A DNA stretch of 64,000 nucleotides from Actinoplanes sp. KI2 (GCF_025630775.1 NZ_JAOSZE010000021.1:1-64000), one strand, 5' to 3'; positions 52,026-61,720 are shown, counted from the stretch's first letter. Numbers and translations: made by a program. The notes: a model not told the origin generated them from the sequence alone.

Positions 52026-54782
52026 CTACAGCTCACCCTGGTAGGCCAGCACTCCCCGGTTGACCGCCGTGATCGCCTTGCGCGCCACCGCCCGGATCCC
52101 CTCCGAGGCGGCGCCCGCGTCCTTGACCTGGCCGAGCAGGTCGAGCACCTGCCGCGCCCAGCGCACGAAGTCGCCGGCCGGCATGTCGGCGTCGTAGTTG
52201 TGCCCGCTGGCCAGCACCCGGGCGAGCGGCTCGCCCCGCGCCCACCGGTACATCGGCCAGACGAAGCCCGGGTCGGGCTCGCGGGTCAGAGCCAGCCCGT
52301 GGTCGGCCTCGGCGGCCGCGATCTCGCCCCACAGCTTCGTGCAGGCGTCCACGGCCGCGGTGATCGGCCCCTTCGGCACCGAGGCCCGGTCGTCGCCCTC
52401 GCGGCGCGACTCGTACAGCACCATCGACACCGTGGCGGCCAGCTCGTCGGGGGCCAGCCCCTCCCACACGCCCTGCCGCAGGCACTCGGCGACCAGCAGG
52501 TCGGCCTCGGACCAGATCCGCCCGAGCATCCGGCCCGCGTCGGTCACCTCGCCCTCGGGCGACAGGTAGCCGCGCTCGCCGAGCACCGCGCACACCTGGT
52601 CGAAGGTCCGGGCGAGGGACCCGGTGCGGCCGGCCACCCGGTCCCGCAGGGCGTCGGTGTCGCGCTGCAGCCGGTGCCGCCGCTCGGCCCAGCGGGCGTG
52701 CTCTTCCCGATCGGGACAGGCGTGGCAGGGATGCTGCCGCATCTGCACCTTGAGCAGCGCGATCTCGGCGTCCTCCCCGGTCGGCGCGCCGGCCCGCCGG
52801 CCGCGCCGGCCACCGCCGTGCCGGTCGAGACCGGTGGCGGAGACCTGGGCGGCGAGGTCGCGGCGGGCCGCCGGGCTGCGGTGGTTGAAGTGCTTGGGTA
52901 CGCGGATCCGCTGCAGCACCTCCACCTCCCCCGGGAAGTCGGCGGGACTGACCCGCCCCGCCCAGCGGTCCTGGGTCAGCACCAGCGGCCGCGGCTCGCC
53001 GAACCCGCCGGCCGGCGCCTCCAGCACGACCGCGAGCCCGGCCCGCCGGCCCTGCGGCACCCGGATCACGTCGCCGGCCCGCAGCCGCTCGAGCGAGGAC
53101 ACCGCCGCGGCCCGCCGCGCCGAGGCGCCCTGCCGGGCGAGCGCCTTCTCCCGGTCGGCGATGGCGACCCGGATCGCGAAGTACTCGTCGAAGTCGCCGT
53201 GGTGGCAGGCGGCGTCCTCGCCGTACGCCTGCATGGTGTCGATGTTGCGCTGCACCTGGCGGGCCAGCCCGACCACCGAGCGGTCCGCCTGGAACTGGGC
53301 GAACGAGGACTCGAGCAGGTCGCGGGCCTGCGCGGCGCCGACGGTGCCGACCAGGTTGACCGCCATGTTGTACGACGGGCGGAAGGACGACCGCAGCGGG
53401 TAGGTGCGGGTGGACGCGAGCCCGGCCACGTGCCGCGGGTCGACCTCGGGGCTCCACAGCACCACCGCGTGGCCCTCGACGTCGATGCCGCGGCGCCCGG
53501 CCCGGCCGGTGAGCTGCGTGTACTCCCCCGGGGTCAGGTCGACGTGGGCCTCGCCGTTGAACTTGACCAGCCGCTCGAGGACCACGCAGCGGGCCGGCAT
53601 GTTGATCCCCAGGGCCAGGGTCTCGGTGGCGAAGACCGCCTTGACCAGGCCGCGGACGAAGCACTCCTCGACCGCCTCCTTGAAGGCGGGCAGCATGCCG
53701 GCGTGGTGCGCGGCGATGCCCCGCTCGAGGCCGTCGAGCCACTCCCAGTAGCCGAGGACGGAGAGGTCTTCCCGCGGGATGCCGGCCACCCGGGCGTCGG
53801 CGATCCGGCGGATCTCGGCGCGCTCGTCGGCGTCGGTGAGCCGCAGGCCGGCCGCGAGGCACTGCTGGACGGCCGCATCGCAGCCGGCCCGGCTGAAGAT
53901 GAACAGGATCGCCGGCAGCAGCCCGGCCCGCTCGAGCCGGTCGACCACCTCGGCGCGCGGCGGCGGCTGCCAGCGCCGGGACCGGCCGCGGTTGCCGGGC
54001 CCGTAGGACCGGTCGGTGAGGTCGAGCCGGCGCTCCATCTCGCGGGTGTAGCGCAGCAGCTCGGGGTGCACGTCGTGCTTGCGGGCCGCGTCGGCGTCGT
54101 GGAACAGGTCGAACATGCGGCGGCCGACCAGCATGTGCTGCCAGAGCGGGACCGGCCGGTGCTCGCTGACCACCACCTGGGTCTCGCCGCGCACGGTGAC
54201 CAGCCAGTCGGCGAACTCCTCGTAATTGCTGACCGTCGCGGACAGCGAGACCAGGGTCACCGACGCCGGGAGGTGGATGATCACCTCCTCCCAGACCGCG
54301 CCGCGGAACCGGTCGGCCAGGTAGTGCACCTCGTCCATCACCACATAGGCCAGCCCCTTGAGCGAGGCCGAGCCGGAATAGAGCATGTTGCGCAGCACCT
54401 CGGTGGTCATCACCACCACCGGGGCGTCCCCGTTGATCGCGTTGTCGCCGGTGAGCAGGCCGACCTTGTCGGGGCCGTACCGCTCGACGAGGTCGTGATA
54501 CTTCTGGTTGGACAGCGCCTTGATCGGGGTGGTGTAGAAGCACTTGCGCTCGCCGGCCCGCAGCGCGAGGTGCACGGCGAACTCGCCGACCACCGTCTTA
54601 CCGGCGCCGGTCGGCGCGCACACCAGCACGCCGCTGCCCCGTTCGAGGGACTCGCAGGCCGACCGCTGGAAATCGTCCAGGTCGAAGCCGACATCGAGCA
54701 TGAAGTCGTCGAGCGCCGGGAACTCGGCCTGCCGGGCCGCCCGCCGCTTCGATTCCGCATATCGTTCGGCGGGACTCGTCAT
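52026..54782 (-). CDS. helY: SKI2/MTR4-like DEAD-box helicase HelY
   Basis: 918 aa from the ATG at 54782. Helicase domain 1 has Walker A APTGAGKTVVGEF, Walker B VVMDEVHYLAD (DEVH box) and LSATVSNYEEFADWL; domain 2 has GINMPARCVVLERLVKF and QLTGRAGRRGID. The C-terminal part is the DSHCT-type region of RNA helicases of the exosome/Ski2 group (MEGVW-like QGVWEGLAPDELAATVSMVLYE). It probably unwinds RNA during degradation. In mycobacteria helY follows pafABC-tatAC, and the same neighbours occur here. Confidence 0.93.
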   Translation of the reverse strand: MTSPAERYAESKRRAARQAEFPALDDFMLDVGFDLDDFQRSACESLERGSGVLVCAPTGAGKTVVGEFAVHLALRAGERKCFYTTPIKALSNQKYHDLVERYGPDKVGLLTGDNAINGDAPVVVMTTEVLRNMLYSGSASLKGLAYVVMDEVHYLADRFRGAVWEEVIIHLPASVTLVSLSATVSNYEEFADWLVTVRGETQVVVSEHRPVPLWQHMLVGRRMFDLFHDADAARKHDVHPELLRYTREMERRLDLTDRSYGPGNRGRSRRWQPPPRAEVVDRLERAGLLPAILFIFSRAGCDAAVQQCLAAGLRLTDADERAEIRRIADARVAGIPREDLSVLGYWEWLDGLERGIAAHHAGMLPAFKEAVEECFVRGLVKAVFATETLALGINMPARCVVLERLVKFNGEAHVDLTPGEYTQLTGRAGRRGIDVEGHAVVLWSPEVDPRHVAGLASTRTYPLRSSFRPSYNMAVNLVGTVGAAQARDLLESSFAQFQADRSVVGLARQVQRNIDTMQAYGEDAACHHGDFDEYFAIRVAIADREKALARQGASARRAAAVSSLERLRAGDVIRVPQGRRAGLAVVLEAPAGGFGEPRPLVLTQDRWAGRVSPADFPGEVEVLQRIRVPKHFNHRSPAARRDLAAQVSATGLDRHGGGRRGRRAGAPTGEDAEIALLKVQMRQHPCHACPDREEHARWAERRHRLQRDTDALRDRVAGRTGSLARTFDQVCAVLGERGYLSPEGEVTDAGRMLGRIWSEADLLVAECLRQGVWEGLAPDELAATVSMVLYESRREGDDRASVPKGPITAAVDACTKLWGEIAAAEADHGLALTREPDPGFVWPMYRWARGEPLARVLASGHNYDADMPAGDFVRWARQVLDLLGQVKDAGAASEGIRAVARKAITAVNRGVLAYQGEL

Positions 54783-54869
54783 GACCACAAGGCTAATGCG
54801 AGCGTGTGACAAGTTGCAGCGCGGCCGGTTGCGTCTCGAACTGTCGGACCGGGTGGGTAAGGTGCACCC

Positions 54870-55613
54870 GTGCCGGAAGCCGTGGAATCGACCGATCACC
54901 CTCCCCATCGGCCGTCCCGTCAGGTCGACGCCGTGTTGTTCGATTTCCACGGCACGCTGGCCCAGGTGGAGGATCCGATCCAGTGGGTGCAGGCGGCCGC
55001 GGTGGCCTGCGGCCACGAGCTCGACCGGGCCAAGGCCACGATGCTGGCCGACCGGCTGGTGATGGCGGGGCGGCCCGGGGGGCCGCTGCCGGCCCGGGTG
55101 CCGCCCCAGCTGGCGGAGCACTGGGCCGGCCGTGATCTGTATGCGGACAGCCATCGCGCGGCCTACACAGGCCTGGCCGCGACCGTGGCGACCAGCGTGG
55201 AGGGCCTCGCCGACGCCCTCTACGACCGGCTGCTGGGCCCGGAGGGCTGGCTGCCCTACGCGGACACCGAGGCCACCCTGCGCACGCTGCACGAGGCCGG
55301 CATCAAGGTGGCGGTGGTCAGCAACATCGGCTTCGACATCCGCCCGCACTTCGCGGCCTGGGGCCTGGACCGGATGGTCGACGCGTTCGCGCTGAGCTTC
55401 GAGCTGGGCCGCACCAAGCCCGATCCGGCGATCTTCCTGCGCGCCTGCGGCATGCTGGGCGCCGACCCGGAGCGGACGCTGATGGTGGGCGACACCCCCG
55501 CCGATGCGGGGGCGGTGCAGGCGGGCCTGGCGGCCCTGGTGCTGCCGGCCTCCGAACCGGGCCGGCCCAACGGGCTGACCGCGGCGCTCACCCTGGCCGG
55601 TTGCCCGGCCTGA
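54870..55613 (+). CDS. HAD-family hydrolase
   Basis: 247 aa from a GTG start; the upstream purines give a weak ribosome binding site. Motif I is DAVLFDFHGTLA (His replacing the usual second Asp+1), motif II VAVVSNIGFD, motif III KPDPAIFLRACGMLG and motif IV MVGDTPADAGA. It is a complete HAD-IA phosphatase-like enzyme, in contrast with the broken HAD gene at 11.2-11.8 kb. It is divergent from helY. Substrate unknown. Confidence 0.9.
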   Translation: MPEAVESTDHPPHRPSRQVDAVLFDFHGTLAQVEDPIQWVQAAAVACGHELDRAKATMLADRLVMAGRPGGPLPARVPPQLAEHWAGRDLYADSHRAAYTGLAATVATSVEGLADALYDRLLGPEGWLPYADTEATLRTLHEAGIKVAVVSNIGFDIRPHFAAWGLDRMVDAFALSFELGRTKPDPAIFLRACGMLGADPERTLMVGDTPADAGAVQAGLAALVLPASEPGRPNGLTAALTLAGCPA

Positions 55614-55652
55614 GAGCAACCCTTGCGGGTACGCGGAAAGCCCGCGCCCGCC

Positions 55653-55904
55653 TTACGCGTACGAGTCGAGGCTGACGCCCTTGCGAGCGCCCGCCCGGCG
55701 CTTCTCCAGGAGCGTGCGCTCGGCCCCTCGCAGGGCATCCCCGGACGGTCGCACCGGCGCGACGGGCGCGAGCCCCTCAGCGGTGGCGGCGGCCGTTTCG
55801 GGTGGCGGCACCGCGGCCTCGGCCATCGCCTTGAACGTCGAGCGGGCGGTGGTGTAGGCGGTGGAGGCGGCGCCGGAGAACTGACGAAGCGAGTTGATCG
55901 GCAT
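55653..55904 (-). CDS. Conserved hypothetical small protein
   Basis: 83 aa from the ATG at 55904. The sequence MPINSLRQFSGAASTAYTTARSTFKAMAEAA followed by a Pro/Ala-rich middle and basic end (LLEKRRAGARKGVSLDSYA) is not recognised. The helix prediction suggests an amphipathic N-terminal half, with no signal or membrane segment. It sits convergent with the HAD gene and just upstream of the lipid kinase-like gene on the same strand. Confidence 0.55.
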   Translation of the reverse strand: MPINSLRQFSGAASTAYTTARSTFKAMAEAAVPPPETAAATAEGLAPVAPVRPSGDALRGAERTLLEKRRAGARKGVSLDSYA

Positions 55905-55979
55905 ACCCTCACGATCGGCCGCCCCCGAACAATCTGACCGGCAGGCCACCGGAGCAACCGAACCGCTACCGACGCAAAG

Positions 55980-56879
55980 CTAACGCAGCAGGCGGAGCGC
56001 CCCCGGCACGCAGGTGATCTCCAGCGGCAGGGGCCCGATCCGTTCGCCGTCCGCGTAGGCGACGATCCCGTCCGAGTGCAGCCGCACCTGCTTCGCCCGG
56101 AATGTCCGGACCCGTCGATCCGTCACGTGGGTGCCCCGCCGCAGCCGGGGCTTGAGCCGGGTCATCGCGGACCGGCTCAGCGGCAGCGCCGTCAGCACGT
56201 CGAGCAGCCCGTCGGCGGGGTCGGCGGCCGGCACGATCCGCAGCCCGCCGCCGTAGCTGGGGCAGTTGCCGACCGCGACCAGCGTGCCCTCGAAGCCGAG
56301 GTCCACTCCGTCGATCTCGAGGGCGTAGAGGCGCGGCCGCACCCGCACCATCTCCAGGAAGATGGCCAGGTCGTAGCGCCGGGGCCCGCGCGGCCAGCGC
56401 ATCCGGTTGGCCCGCTCGTTCACGATCGCGTCGAACCCGGCCGCCAGCACCGCCCCGAACCAGCGCGCCTCCTCGTCGGTGCCGACCGCCCGGGCCAGAT
56501 CGATCGGGACCGGCCCGGCGCCGGCCAGCGCCGCGGCGATGCCCGAGGCGGCGGCGAGGGGGTCGAGCGACACCCCGACGCCGGCCGCGAAGTCGTTGCC
56601 GGTGCCCATCGGCACCACCCCGAACCCGACCGGCCGCTCGGCGGCGGCCTGCAGCGCGAGATGCACCGTCCCGTCCCCGCCGGCCGCCACCAGCGCCGCG
56701 CAGCCCTCGGCGACCGCGCGGTGGCAGGCCTTCTCCGCCTCCTCGGCGCCGGTCGCCGCCAGCAGCCGCACGGGATGCCCGGCCGACTCCAGCCGCTGCA
56801 CGACCCCGGAAAGCAGACCGCGGTGCCGGCCGCGCCCCGCGCGGGGGTTGGCCAGCACCGCGATGTCACCGCTCGTCAT
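55980..56879 (-). CDS. Diacylglycerol kinase-family (lipid kinase) protein
   Basis: 299 aa. NPRAGRGRHRGLLSGVVQRLESAGHPV and the glycine-rich LVAAGGDGTVHLALQAAA with VPMGTGNDFAAGVG are the nucleotide-binding signatures of the DAGK/YegS family. The C-terminal beta-sandwich ends VRLHSDGIVAYADGERIGPLPLEITCVPGALRLL. It phosphorylates a lipid such as diacylglycerol. It is the gene after tatC on the same strand, separated by 14 bp, so probably cotranscribed with the Tat genes. Confidence 0.92.
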   Translation of the reverse strand: MTSGDIAVLANPRAGRGRHRGLLSGVVQRLESAGHPVRLLAATGAEEAEKACHRAVAEGCAALVAAGGDGTVHLALQAAAERPVGFGVVPMGTGNDFAAGVGVSLDPLAAASGIAAALAGAGPVPIDLARAVGTDEEARWFGAVLAAGFDAIVNERANRMRWPRGPRRYDLAIFLEMVRVRPRLYALEIDGVDLGFEGTLVAVGNCPSYGGGLRIVPAADPADGLLDVLTALPLSRSAMTRLKPRLRRGTHVTDRRVRTFRAKQVRLHSDGIVAYADGERIGPLPLEITCVPGALRLLR

Positions 56880-56893
56880 GGCGGGCGACCTTA

Positions 56894-57856
56894 CTACGTC
56901 ATGTCGTCGAAACGACCCTCGAGCGGCAGCGGTCTCTGCACCGGTGTCGGCCCGTCGACCGGGCTGGGCGCCGCGATCGGGTCGGCGGCGCCGACCGGGA
57001 CACGGTCGTCCTCGAGCGGCGAGATCTGGTCGTCGTCGATGTCGGCGTAGATCTCCCGGCCGCGGCCCCGGCGCTTGTCGTTGATGAAGCTGATGCCGAC
57101 CGCGATCAGGTACAGCAGAACCATGCAGGTGGCCAGCAGGGTCATGCCGAACGGACCGGGGTCGGGGGTGGCGATCGCGGCGAACGCGAAGCTCAGGAAG
57201 ACCACGGGCCGCCACCAGCCGAGCAGCCGCCGGGCCGTGACCACGCCGGCGAAGTTCAGCATCAGCAGGATCAGCGGGAACTCGAACGCCCCGCCGAACA
57301 GCACCAGCATGCTGGTCACGAAGTTCAGATAGCTGCCGACCTCGAGCTTGGTCGGCTCGCCCAGCACACCTGCCGACATGATGAACGACAGGCTGTGGCC
57401 GACCACCTCGTAAGCGAGCACGGCGCCGGTGGCGAACAGCGGCGCGGCGATCGAGACGAAGACGTACGCCCACTTGCGCTCGTGGCGGTGCAGGCCGGGC
57501 GCGATGAACGCCCACAGCTGGTAGAGCCAGATCGGCGCGCCGACGATCACGCCCACCCACAGCGCGATCTTGAGCCGGAGGATCAGGCCGTCGCCGACAC
57601 CGAGCTGGATGAAGTCGCAGTGCTCCTTGCCATTGACGATGGTTATCGACGACGGCAGATTGCAGTATGGCTCCCTGAGCAGGTGGAAGACCGGGTCGGA
57701 CAGGACGAACCCGACGATGATGCCGACCAGCAGGCCCAGCGAGGCGATGAACAGGCGGTTCCGAAGCTCACGGATGTGATCGATGAGCGTCATCGAGCCG
57801 TCGGAGGCCATCTGGAACTTGGTGGGGCGCCCTCGACGGCGAAGGGTCAGCGCCAT
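56894..57856 (-). CDS. tatC: Twin-arginine translocase subunit TatC
   Basis: 320 aa, six transmembrane helices. MTLIDHIRELRNRLFIASLGLLVGIIVGF is the conserved TatC start with the signal-binding ELRNR, and LYQLWAFIAPGLHRHERKWA and the final FSFAFAAIATPDPGPFGMTLLA pattern are typical. It forms the receptor that recognises RR signal peptides; in this window the pectinesterase, phospholipase C and dioxygenase are clients. The tail beyond residue 270 is acidic and Pro-rich. It lies 9 bp downstream of tatA on the same strand. Confidence 0.95.
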   Translation of the reverse strand: MALTLRRRGRPTKFQMASDGSMTLIDHIRELRNRLFIASLGLLVGIIVGFVLSDPVFHLLREPYCNLPSSITIVNGKEHCDFIQLGVGDGLILRLKIALWVGVIVGAPIWLYQLWAFIAPGLHRHERKWAYVFVSIAAPLFATGAVLAYEVVGHSLSFIMSAGVLGEPTKLEVGSYLNFVTSMLVLFGGAFEFPLILLMLNFAGVVTARRLLGWWRPVVFLSFAFAAIATPDPGPFGMTLLATCMVLLYLIAVGISFINDKRRGRGREIYADIDDDQISPLEDDRVPVGAADPIAAPSPVDGPTPVQRPLPLEGRFDDMT

Positions 57857-57865
57857 GACCGGCGA

Positions 57866-58198
57866 TCAGCGGTCGTTGGTGCGCTGCACCGGGTCGACGA
57901 AGGGCTGCGCCGGCGGCTGCTGGTACTGCTGCTGCGGCTGGGCCGGCGGCGGCTGGTAGCCCTGCGGCTGCTGGTAGCCCTGGCCCTGCACCTCGCCCTG
58001 GAGGGGCTGGCGGCCGTACTGCGGCTCGGCCTTCTCCGCGACGTCGTTGTTCTCGTCGATCAGACCCTTGGTCTCCGCCTTGATGATGCGCAGCGACCGG
58101 CCGAGCGACCGGGCGGCGTCCGGAAGTCGCTTCGCGCCGAACAACAGCACGAGGACGACCACGAAGATGGCGATGTGCCATGGCTTGAGGGCACCCAT
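57866..58198 (-). CDS. tatA: Twin-arginine translocase subunit TatA
   Basis: 110 aa from the ATG at 58198. A single N-terminal helix (PWHIAIFVVVLVLLFGAKRLPDAARSLGRSLRIIKAE) with the FGAKRLP hinge is diagnostic of TatA. The C-terminal half is a Gln/Pro-rich tail (QGYQQPQGYQPPPAQPQQQYQQPPAQP), common in actinobacterial TatA. It forms the translocation pore with TatC. Order pafC-tatA-tatC-helY is as in Mycobacterium. Confidence 0.95.
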   Translation of the reverse strand: MGALKPWHIAIFVVVLVLLFGAKRLPDAARSLGRSLRIIKAETKGLIDENNDVAEKAEPQYGRQPLQGEVQGQGYQQPQGYQPPPAQPQQQYQQPPAQPFVDPVQRTNDR

Positions 58199-58360
58199 GG
58201 GGAAACTCCAGTCGGTCGGATCAGGTGTGCGGGGTCCATCGTACGTGGCAAATCCGGTGAAGTAGCCCACGGACCCCTGCGGATTCTGCTCCCGCCCCGA
58301 AGTCTTGGACAACGGGGAAGGAACGCCGCACGCTACCGCCGCCCACCCGAATTGTAAAGA

Positions 58361-58603
58361 TTATTGACGGTTGGTGATGCCGGCCAGCCGGGACTGCGTC
58401 GTCTCGGCGCGTTGCTGCACTTCAAGGACGGTTTCCTGGAGCACCTGGACCTTCGCCTGGAGCTTCGTCGCCTCCTGCCGGCGGCGCTGCAGCTTCGCCG
58501 CGGCGCGCCGGAGCTCGCCGAGCCGGCCGAGCAACGGCACCGTCGAAGCGGTCAGGACGACCAGGCCGATCACCACGACGGCGATCCAGATCCAGAGCAG
58601 CAC
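58361..58603 (-). CDS. Small membrane protein with coiled coil
   Basis: 80 aa. One N-terminal transmembrane helix (LLWIWIAVVVIGLVVLTASTV) is followed by a long heptad-like helix (LGELRRAAAKLQRRRQEATKLQAKVQVLQETVLEVQQRAE) typical of a coiled coil. Not recognised as a named family. It stands between pafC and tatA on their strand and is likely cotranscribed, which suggests a link with the envelope or the proteasome regulon. Confidence 0.72.
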   Translation of the reverse strand: MLLWIWIAVVVIGLVVLTASTVPLLGRLGELRRAAAKLQRRRQEATKLQAKVQVLQETVLEVQQRAETTQSRLAGITNRQ

Positions 58604-58612
58604 GGGCCCACC

Positions 58613-59584
58613 CTACCGGGCCGGCGAGCTGTACTGGTCGAGCGCCGCCGTCGCCTGCTCCCGGAGCCGTTCGAGCAGCTCGGGCGGGCCGATCACGGTG
58701 ACGTCCGGGCCGAGGCCCATCAGCAGCCGCTGGGCCCAGCCGAGGTCGGTGATCCGCATCGTCACGATCCATGCCCCGGGGAAGCCCGAGGAGGACGGCC
58801 GGACCTCCTCGACCGGGTAGTACTCGGTGATCCATCGGCTGTGCCGGCCGATCCGCAAGGTCATCAGCGGCAGGTCGGCGGTGGGCCGGAAGACGCCCTC
58901 GCTGACGTCCTGCGGCGCGGCCTCCGGCGGCGGCGCGGACGGCTCGTCCAGCTCGGTGAACGCGTCGATCCGGTCGACCCGGAACATCCTGGTCGCCTCG
59001 GCACGCCGGCACCAGGCCTCCAGGTACGCCCGGCCGGCCACCATCAGCACCCGCATCGGGTCGACCACCCGCTCGGTGGTCTCGTCCCGGGCCGCCGTGT
59101 AGTAGGTCATCCGCAGCGCGTTGCCGCCCTCGACCGCCGCCCTGATCTTGTCGAGCTTCTCGGCGTTGGCCGGCAGCTTGACCGCGACGGGCGCGTCGGC
59201 GAGATCGCCGGCCGCATTCTCGATCTTCGCGAGGGCCCGCTCGATCACGTCCCGGCTGCCGGTGCCGGGCGTCTCGGCCAGCATCCGCAGCGCCACCACC
59301 AGGGCGAGCGCCTCGTCCTGGGTGAGACGCAGCGGCCGGTCGATGCCGGCGTCGTGGCTGATCGTCACCCGGTCGCCGTCGAGCGCCATGTCGATCAGGT
59401 CGCCCGGGCCGTACCCGGGCAGCCCGCACACCCAGAGCAGCTCCAGGTCCTCCCGCAGCTGCCGCTCGCTGACGTCCAGGTCGGCGGCCGCCTCGGAGAT
59501 CAGGATCCCGGGGCGGGCCAGCAGGTACGGCACCAGGTTGAGCAGCCGGCCGAGCCGGTCGACCGAGGTCCGAGGTCCGGTCAT
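58613..59584 (-). CDS. pafC: PafC, WYL-domain transcriptional activator
   Basis: 323 aa. N-terminal winged helix-turn-helix (RLLNLVPYLLARPGILISEAAADLDVSERQLREDLELLWVCGLPGY), then a WYL domain (TERVVDPMRVLMVAGRAYLEAWCRRAEATRMFRVDRI) and a WCX extension ending LGPDVTVIGPPELLERL. PafB and PafC form a heteromer that activates DNA-damage genes in mycobacteria. It follows pafB closely (52 bp). Confidence 0.93.
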   Translation of the reverse strand: MTGPRTSVDRLGRLLNLVPYLLARPGILISEAAADLDVSERQLREDLELLWVCGLPGYGPGDLIDMALDGDRVTISHDAGIDRPLRLTQDEALALVVALRMLAETPGTGSRDVIERALAKIENAAGDLADAPVAVKLPANAEKLDKIRAAVEGGNALRMTYYTAARDETTERVVDPMRVLMVAGRAYLEAWCRRAEATRMFRVDRIDAFTELDEPSAPPPEAAPQDVSEGVFRPTADLPLMTLRIGRHSRWITEYYPVEEVRPSSSGFPGAWIVTMRITDLGWAQRLLMGLGPDVTVIGPPELLERLREQATAALDQYSSPAR

Positions 59585-59636
59585 GCGCTATCCACCCCGT
59601 CCGCCGGTGCGGCCGGGCGCCGACCAGTGCGGGCGG

Positions 59637-60623
59637 TCATGCGGCCACCACGCCGTCGTGGCGGGCCATGACCTCCTTGAGGTGCTGGATCACCGCGTCC
59701 CGCACCTCCGGCGGCCCCTCGACGTACACGTCCGGACCGTACCCGGCGAGGGTCGCGCCGAGCCGCTCGGCATCCCCGTACGGCAGGGTCAGCGTGTCGC
59801 CGTCCGGGCCCGGCTGGGTCGAGACCGCCCAGCGCCGCAGGCCCGCCGCGCGGCCGTGCCGGGCCACGACGATGGCCCGCCCGGTGCGCTGGATCGGGCC
59901 GTCGAAGCCGGCCACGTGACTGATCAGGTCGACCTTCCCGGGCGGGACGAACGCGCCGGCCCGGCCGACCGGGCGCACGCTGCCGACGATCCGGGAGAGC
60001 CGGAAGCAGCGGGTGGCGGCCCGGTCCCGGTCGTGGCCGACCACGTACCACCGGCCCCGCCAGCAGACCACGCCCCACGGCTCGAGCCGGCGGGTGGCCG
60101 GCTCGTCCACCTCGGGCACCCGGTAGCTGAAGGTGACCGCGCGCCGATCGCGGGCCGCGCTGGTCAGCGGGCCGAACGCCGGGTCGACGGTGACCACCGG
60201 CTCGACCCCGAGGGTGGCCTGCGGGTCGACCTCGACGCCGGCCGCGCGCAGCTTGGCCAGCCCGGAGGAGGCGGCCGCGGCGAGCCCGGCGTGCTGCCAG
60301 AGGCGGGCCGCGATGCCGACCGCGGCGGCCTCGTCCGGCTCCAGGATGATGTCCGGCAGGGCGTACTCGCGGTGCGCGATGCGGTAGCCGGGCTCCTGGT
60401 CGAAGACGCTGGCGGTGCCGGTCTCGAGCGGGACACCCAGCTCGCGCAGCTCGGCCTTGTCCCGCTCGAACTTGCGCTGGAAGGCCTCGTGGTCGCGGGG
60501 GTCCTCGGGGTCGTGCTCGTAGCCGGGGACGGTCGCGGCGATCTGCGCGGCGGTGAGGAACCGTCGCGTGGACAGCAGGCAGATCACTAGATTGACCAGG
60601 CGCTCGGTGCGGGTCCGCGACAC
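59637..60623 (-). CDS. pafB: PafB, WYL-domain transcriptional activator
   Basis: 328 aa from the GTG at 60623; the peptide that follows (SRTRTERLVNLVICLLSTRRFLTAAQIAATVPGY) opens the wHTH domain. The WYL core is LEPWGVVCWRGRWYVVGHDRDRAATRCFRLSRIVG and the end VYVEGPPEVRDAVIQHL is the WCX part. With PafC it controls the DNA-damage response. No clear Shine-Dalgarno sequence occurs before the start, so a leaderless transcript is possible. Divergent from the CDF transporter. Confidence 0.9.
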   Translation of the reverse strand: MSRTRTERLVNLVICLLSTRRFLTAAQIAATVPGYEHDPEDPRDHEAFQRKFERDKAELRELGVPLETGTASVFDQEPGYRIAHREYALPDIILEPDEAAAVGIAARLWQHAGLAAAASSGLAKLRAAGVEVDPQATLGVEPVVTVDPAFGPLTSAARDRRAVTFSYRVPEVDEPATRRLEPWGVVCWRGRWYVVGHDRDRAATRCFRLSRIVGSVRPVGRAGAFVPPGKVDLISHVAGFDGPIQRTGRAIVVARHGRAAGLRRWAVSTQPGPDGDTLTLPYGDAERLGATLAGYGPDVYVEGPPEVRDAVIQHLKEVMARHDGVVAA

Positions 60624-60692
60624 AGCAGGCAACGCTAGCAGCCAACCGGCCCGCACTGTTATTTCGTAACCGGCGGGGGAAGGATGATCCCC

Positions 60693-61709
60693 GTGACAGC
60701 GGAGGAGGGCCCGGTCGGTCTGGAGGCCGCCGAGCCGTTGCCGGTCCCCGGGGACGGCGAGCAGGACGGCACCGACAGCATCGGCACGGTGCTGCTGGCC
60801 GGCGCCGCCAACCTCGCGATCGCGGTCGCCAAGCTGGTCGCGGGCCTGGTCTCCGGGTCGTCCGCGATGCTGTCCGAGGCGGCCCACTCGTTCGCCGACA
60901 CGATCACCGAGGTCTTCCTGTACGTGGCGCTGGTGCGCGGGCGGCAGCCGGCCGACGACCAGCACCCGTTCGGGCACGGCAAGGAGAGCTTCGTCTGGGC
61001 GTTCATCGCGGCGCTGTTCACCTTCGTCGGCGGCGCCGGCTTCTCCATCTACCACGGCGTCACGGCGATCCTGTCGGACGAGAAGACCGGCGACTTCCGC
61101 TGGTCGTACGTGGTGCTGGCGATCTCGTTCGTCGCCGAGGGCACCTCGTTCCGGCGCGCCCAGCGCCAGGTGGCCGGCGAGTCCCGGCGCTGGGGCGTGA
61201 CCCGGTCGCGGTTCCTGCGGCTGACCCCCGACACCACGGTGAAGGCGGTCTACTTCGAGGACTCGGCGGCGCTGGTCGGCCTGGTCCTGGCCGCGCTGGG
61301 CCTCGGGCTCACCCAGCTGACCGGCGACGAGGTCTGGGACGGGCTGAGCTCGATCGCGATCGGCCTGCTGCTGTTCGCGGTCGCCGCGATCCTGGCCCGC
61401 AGCAACGTGTCGCTGCTGGTCGGCCGGGCGGTGCCGCGCCGCATCCACCAGCAGATCGCCGCCGACATCGCCGGCATCCCGATCGTGGTGGCGGTGCCGA
61501 CCCTGCTGACCATGCAGCTGGGACCGGGCGACATCCTGGTCGCCGCCAAGGTCGACTTCGAGGACGAGGTGCCCGGCGGGGAGATCGAGGCGGCCTGCGA
61601 CGAGGCCGAGCGCCGGCTGCGGGCGCGGTTCCCGATGATCCACTACGTGTTCCTCGACCCGACCCGCGGCACGGCCGGTCGCCATCACCTGGAGGGCGGC
61701 GTCGAGTAG
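60693..61709 (+). CDS. Cation diffusion facilitator (CDF) transporter
   Basis: 338 aa from the GTG at 60693, preferred because GGGGGAAGG (60675-60683) is 9 nt upstream; the ATG at 60684 directly abuts it. About six helices: the first motif SSAMLSEAAHSFADTITEVFLY has the His/Asp cation site, with QHPFGHGKESFVWAF next and KAVYFEDSAALVGLVLAALG (second site, Glu-Asp) later; the cytoplasmic domain ends with a dimerising alpha/beta part. It exports divalent metal ions such as zinc, though specificity cannot be set. Divergent from pafB. Confidence 0.9.
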   Translation: MTAEEGPVGLEAAEPLPVPGDGEQDGTDSIGTVLLAGAANLAIAVAKLVAGLVSGSSAMLSEAAHSFADTITEVFLYVALVRGRQPADDQHPFGHGKESFVWAFIAALFTFVGGAGFSIYHGVTAILSDEKTGDFRWSYVVLAISFVAEGTSFRRAQRQVAGESRRWGVTRSRFLRLTPDTTVKAVYFEDSAALVGLVLAALGLGLTQLTGDEVWDGLSSIAIGLLLFAVAAILARSNVSLLVGRAVPRRIHQQIAADIAGIPIVVAVPTLLTMQLGPGDILVAAKVDFEDEVPGGEIEAACDEAERRLRARFPMIHYVFLDPTRGTAGRHHLEGGVE

Positions 61710-61720
61710 ATTCGCCGGTC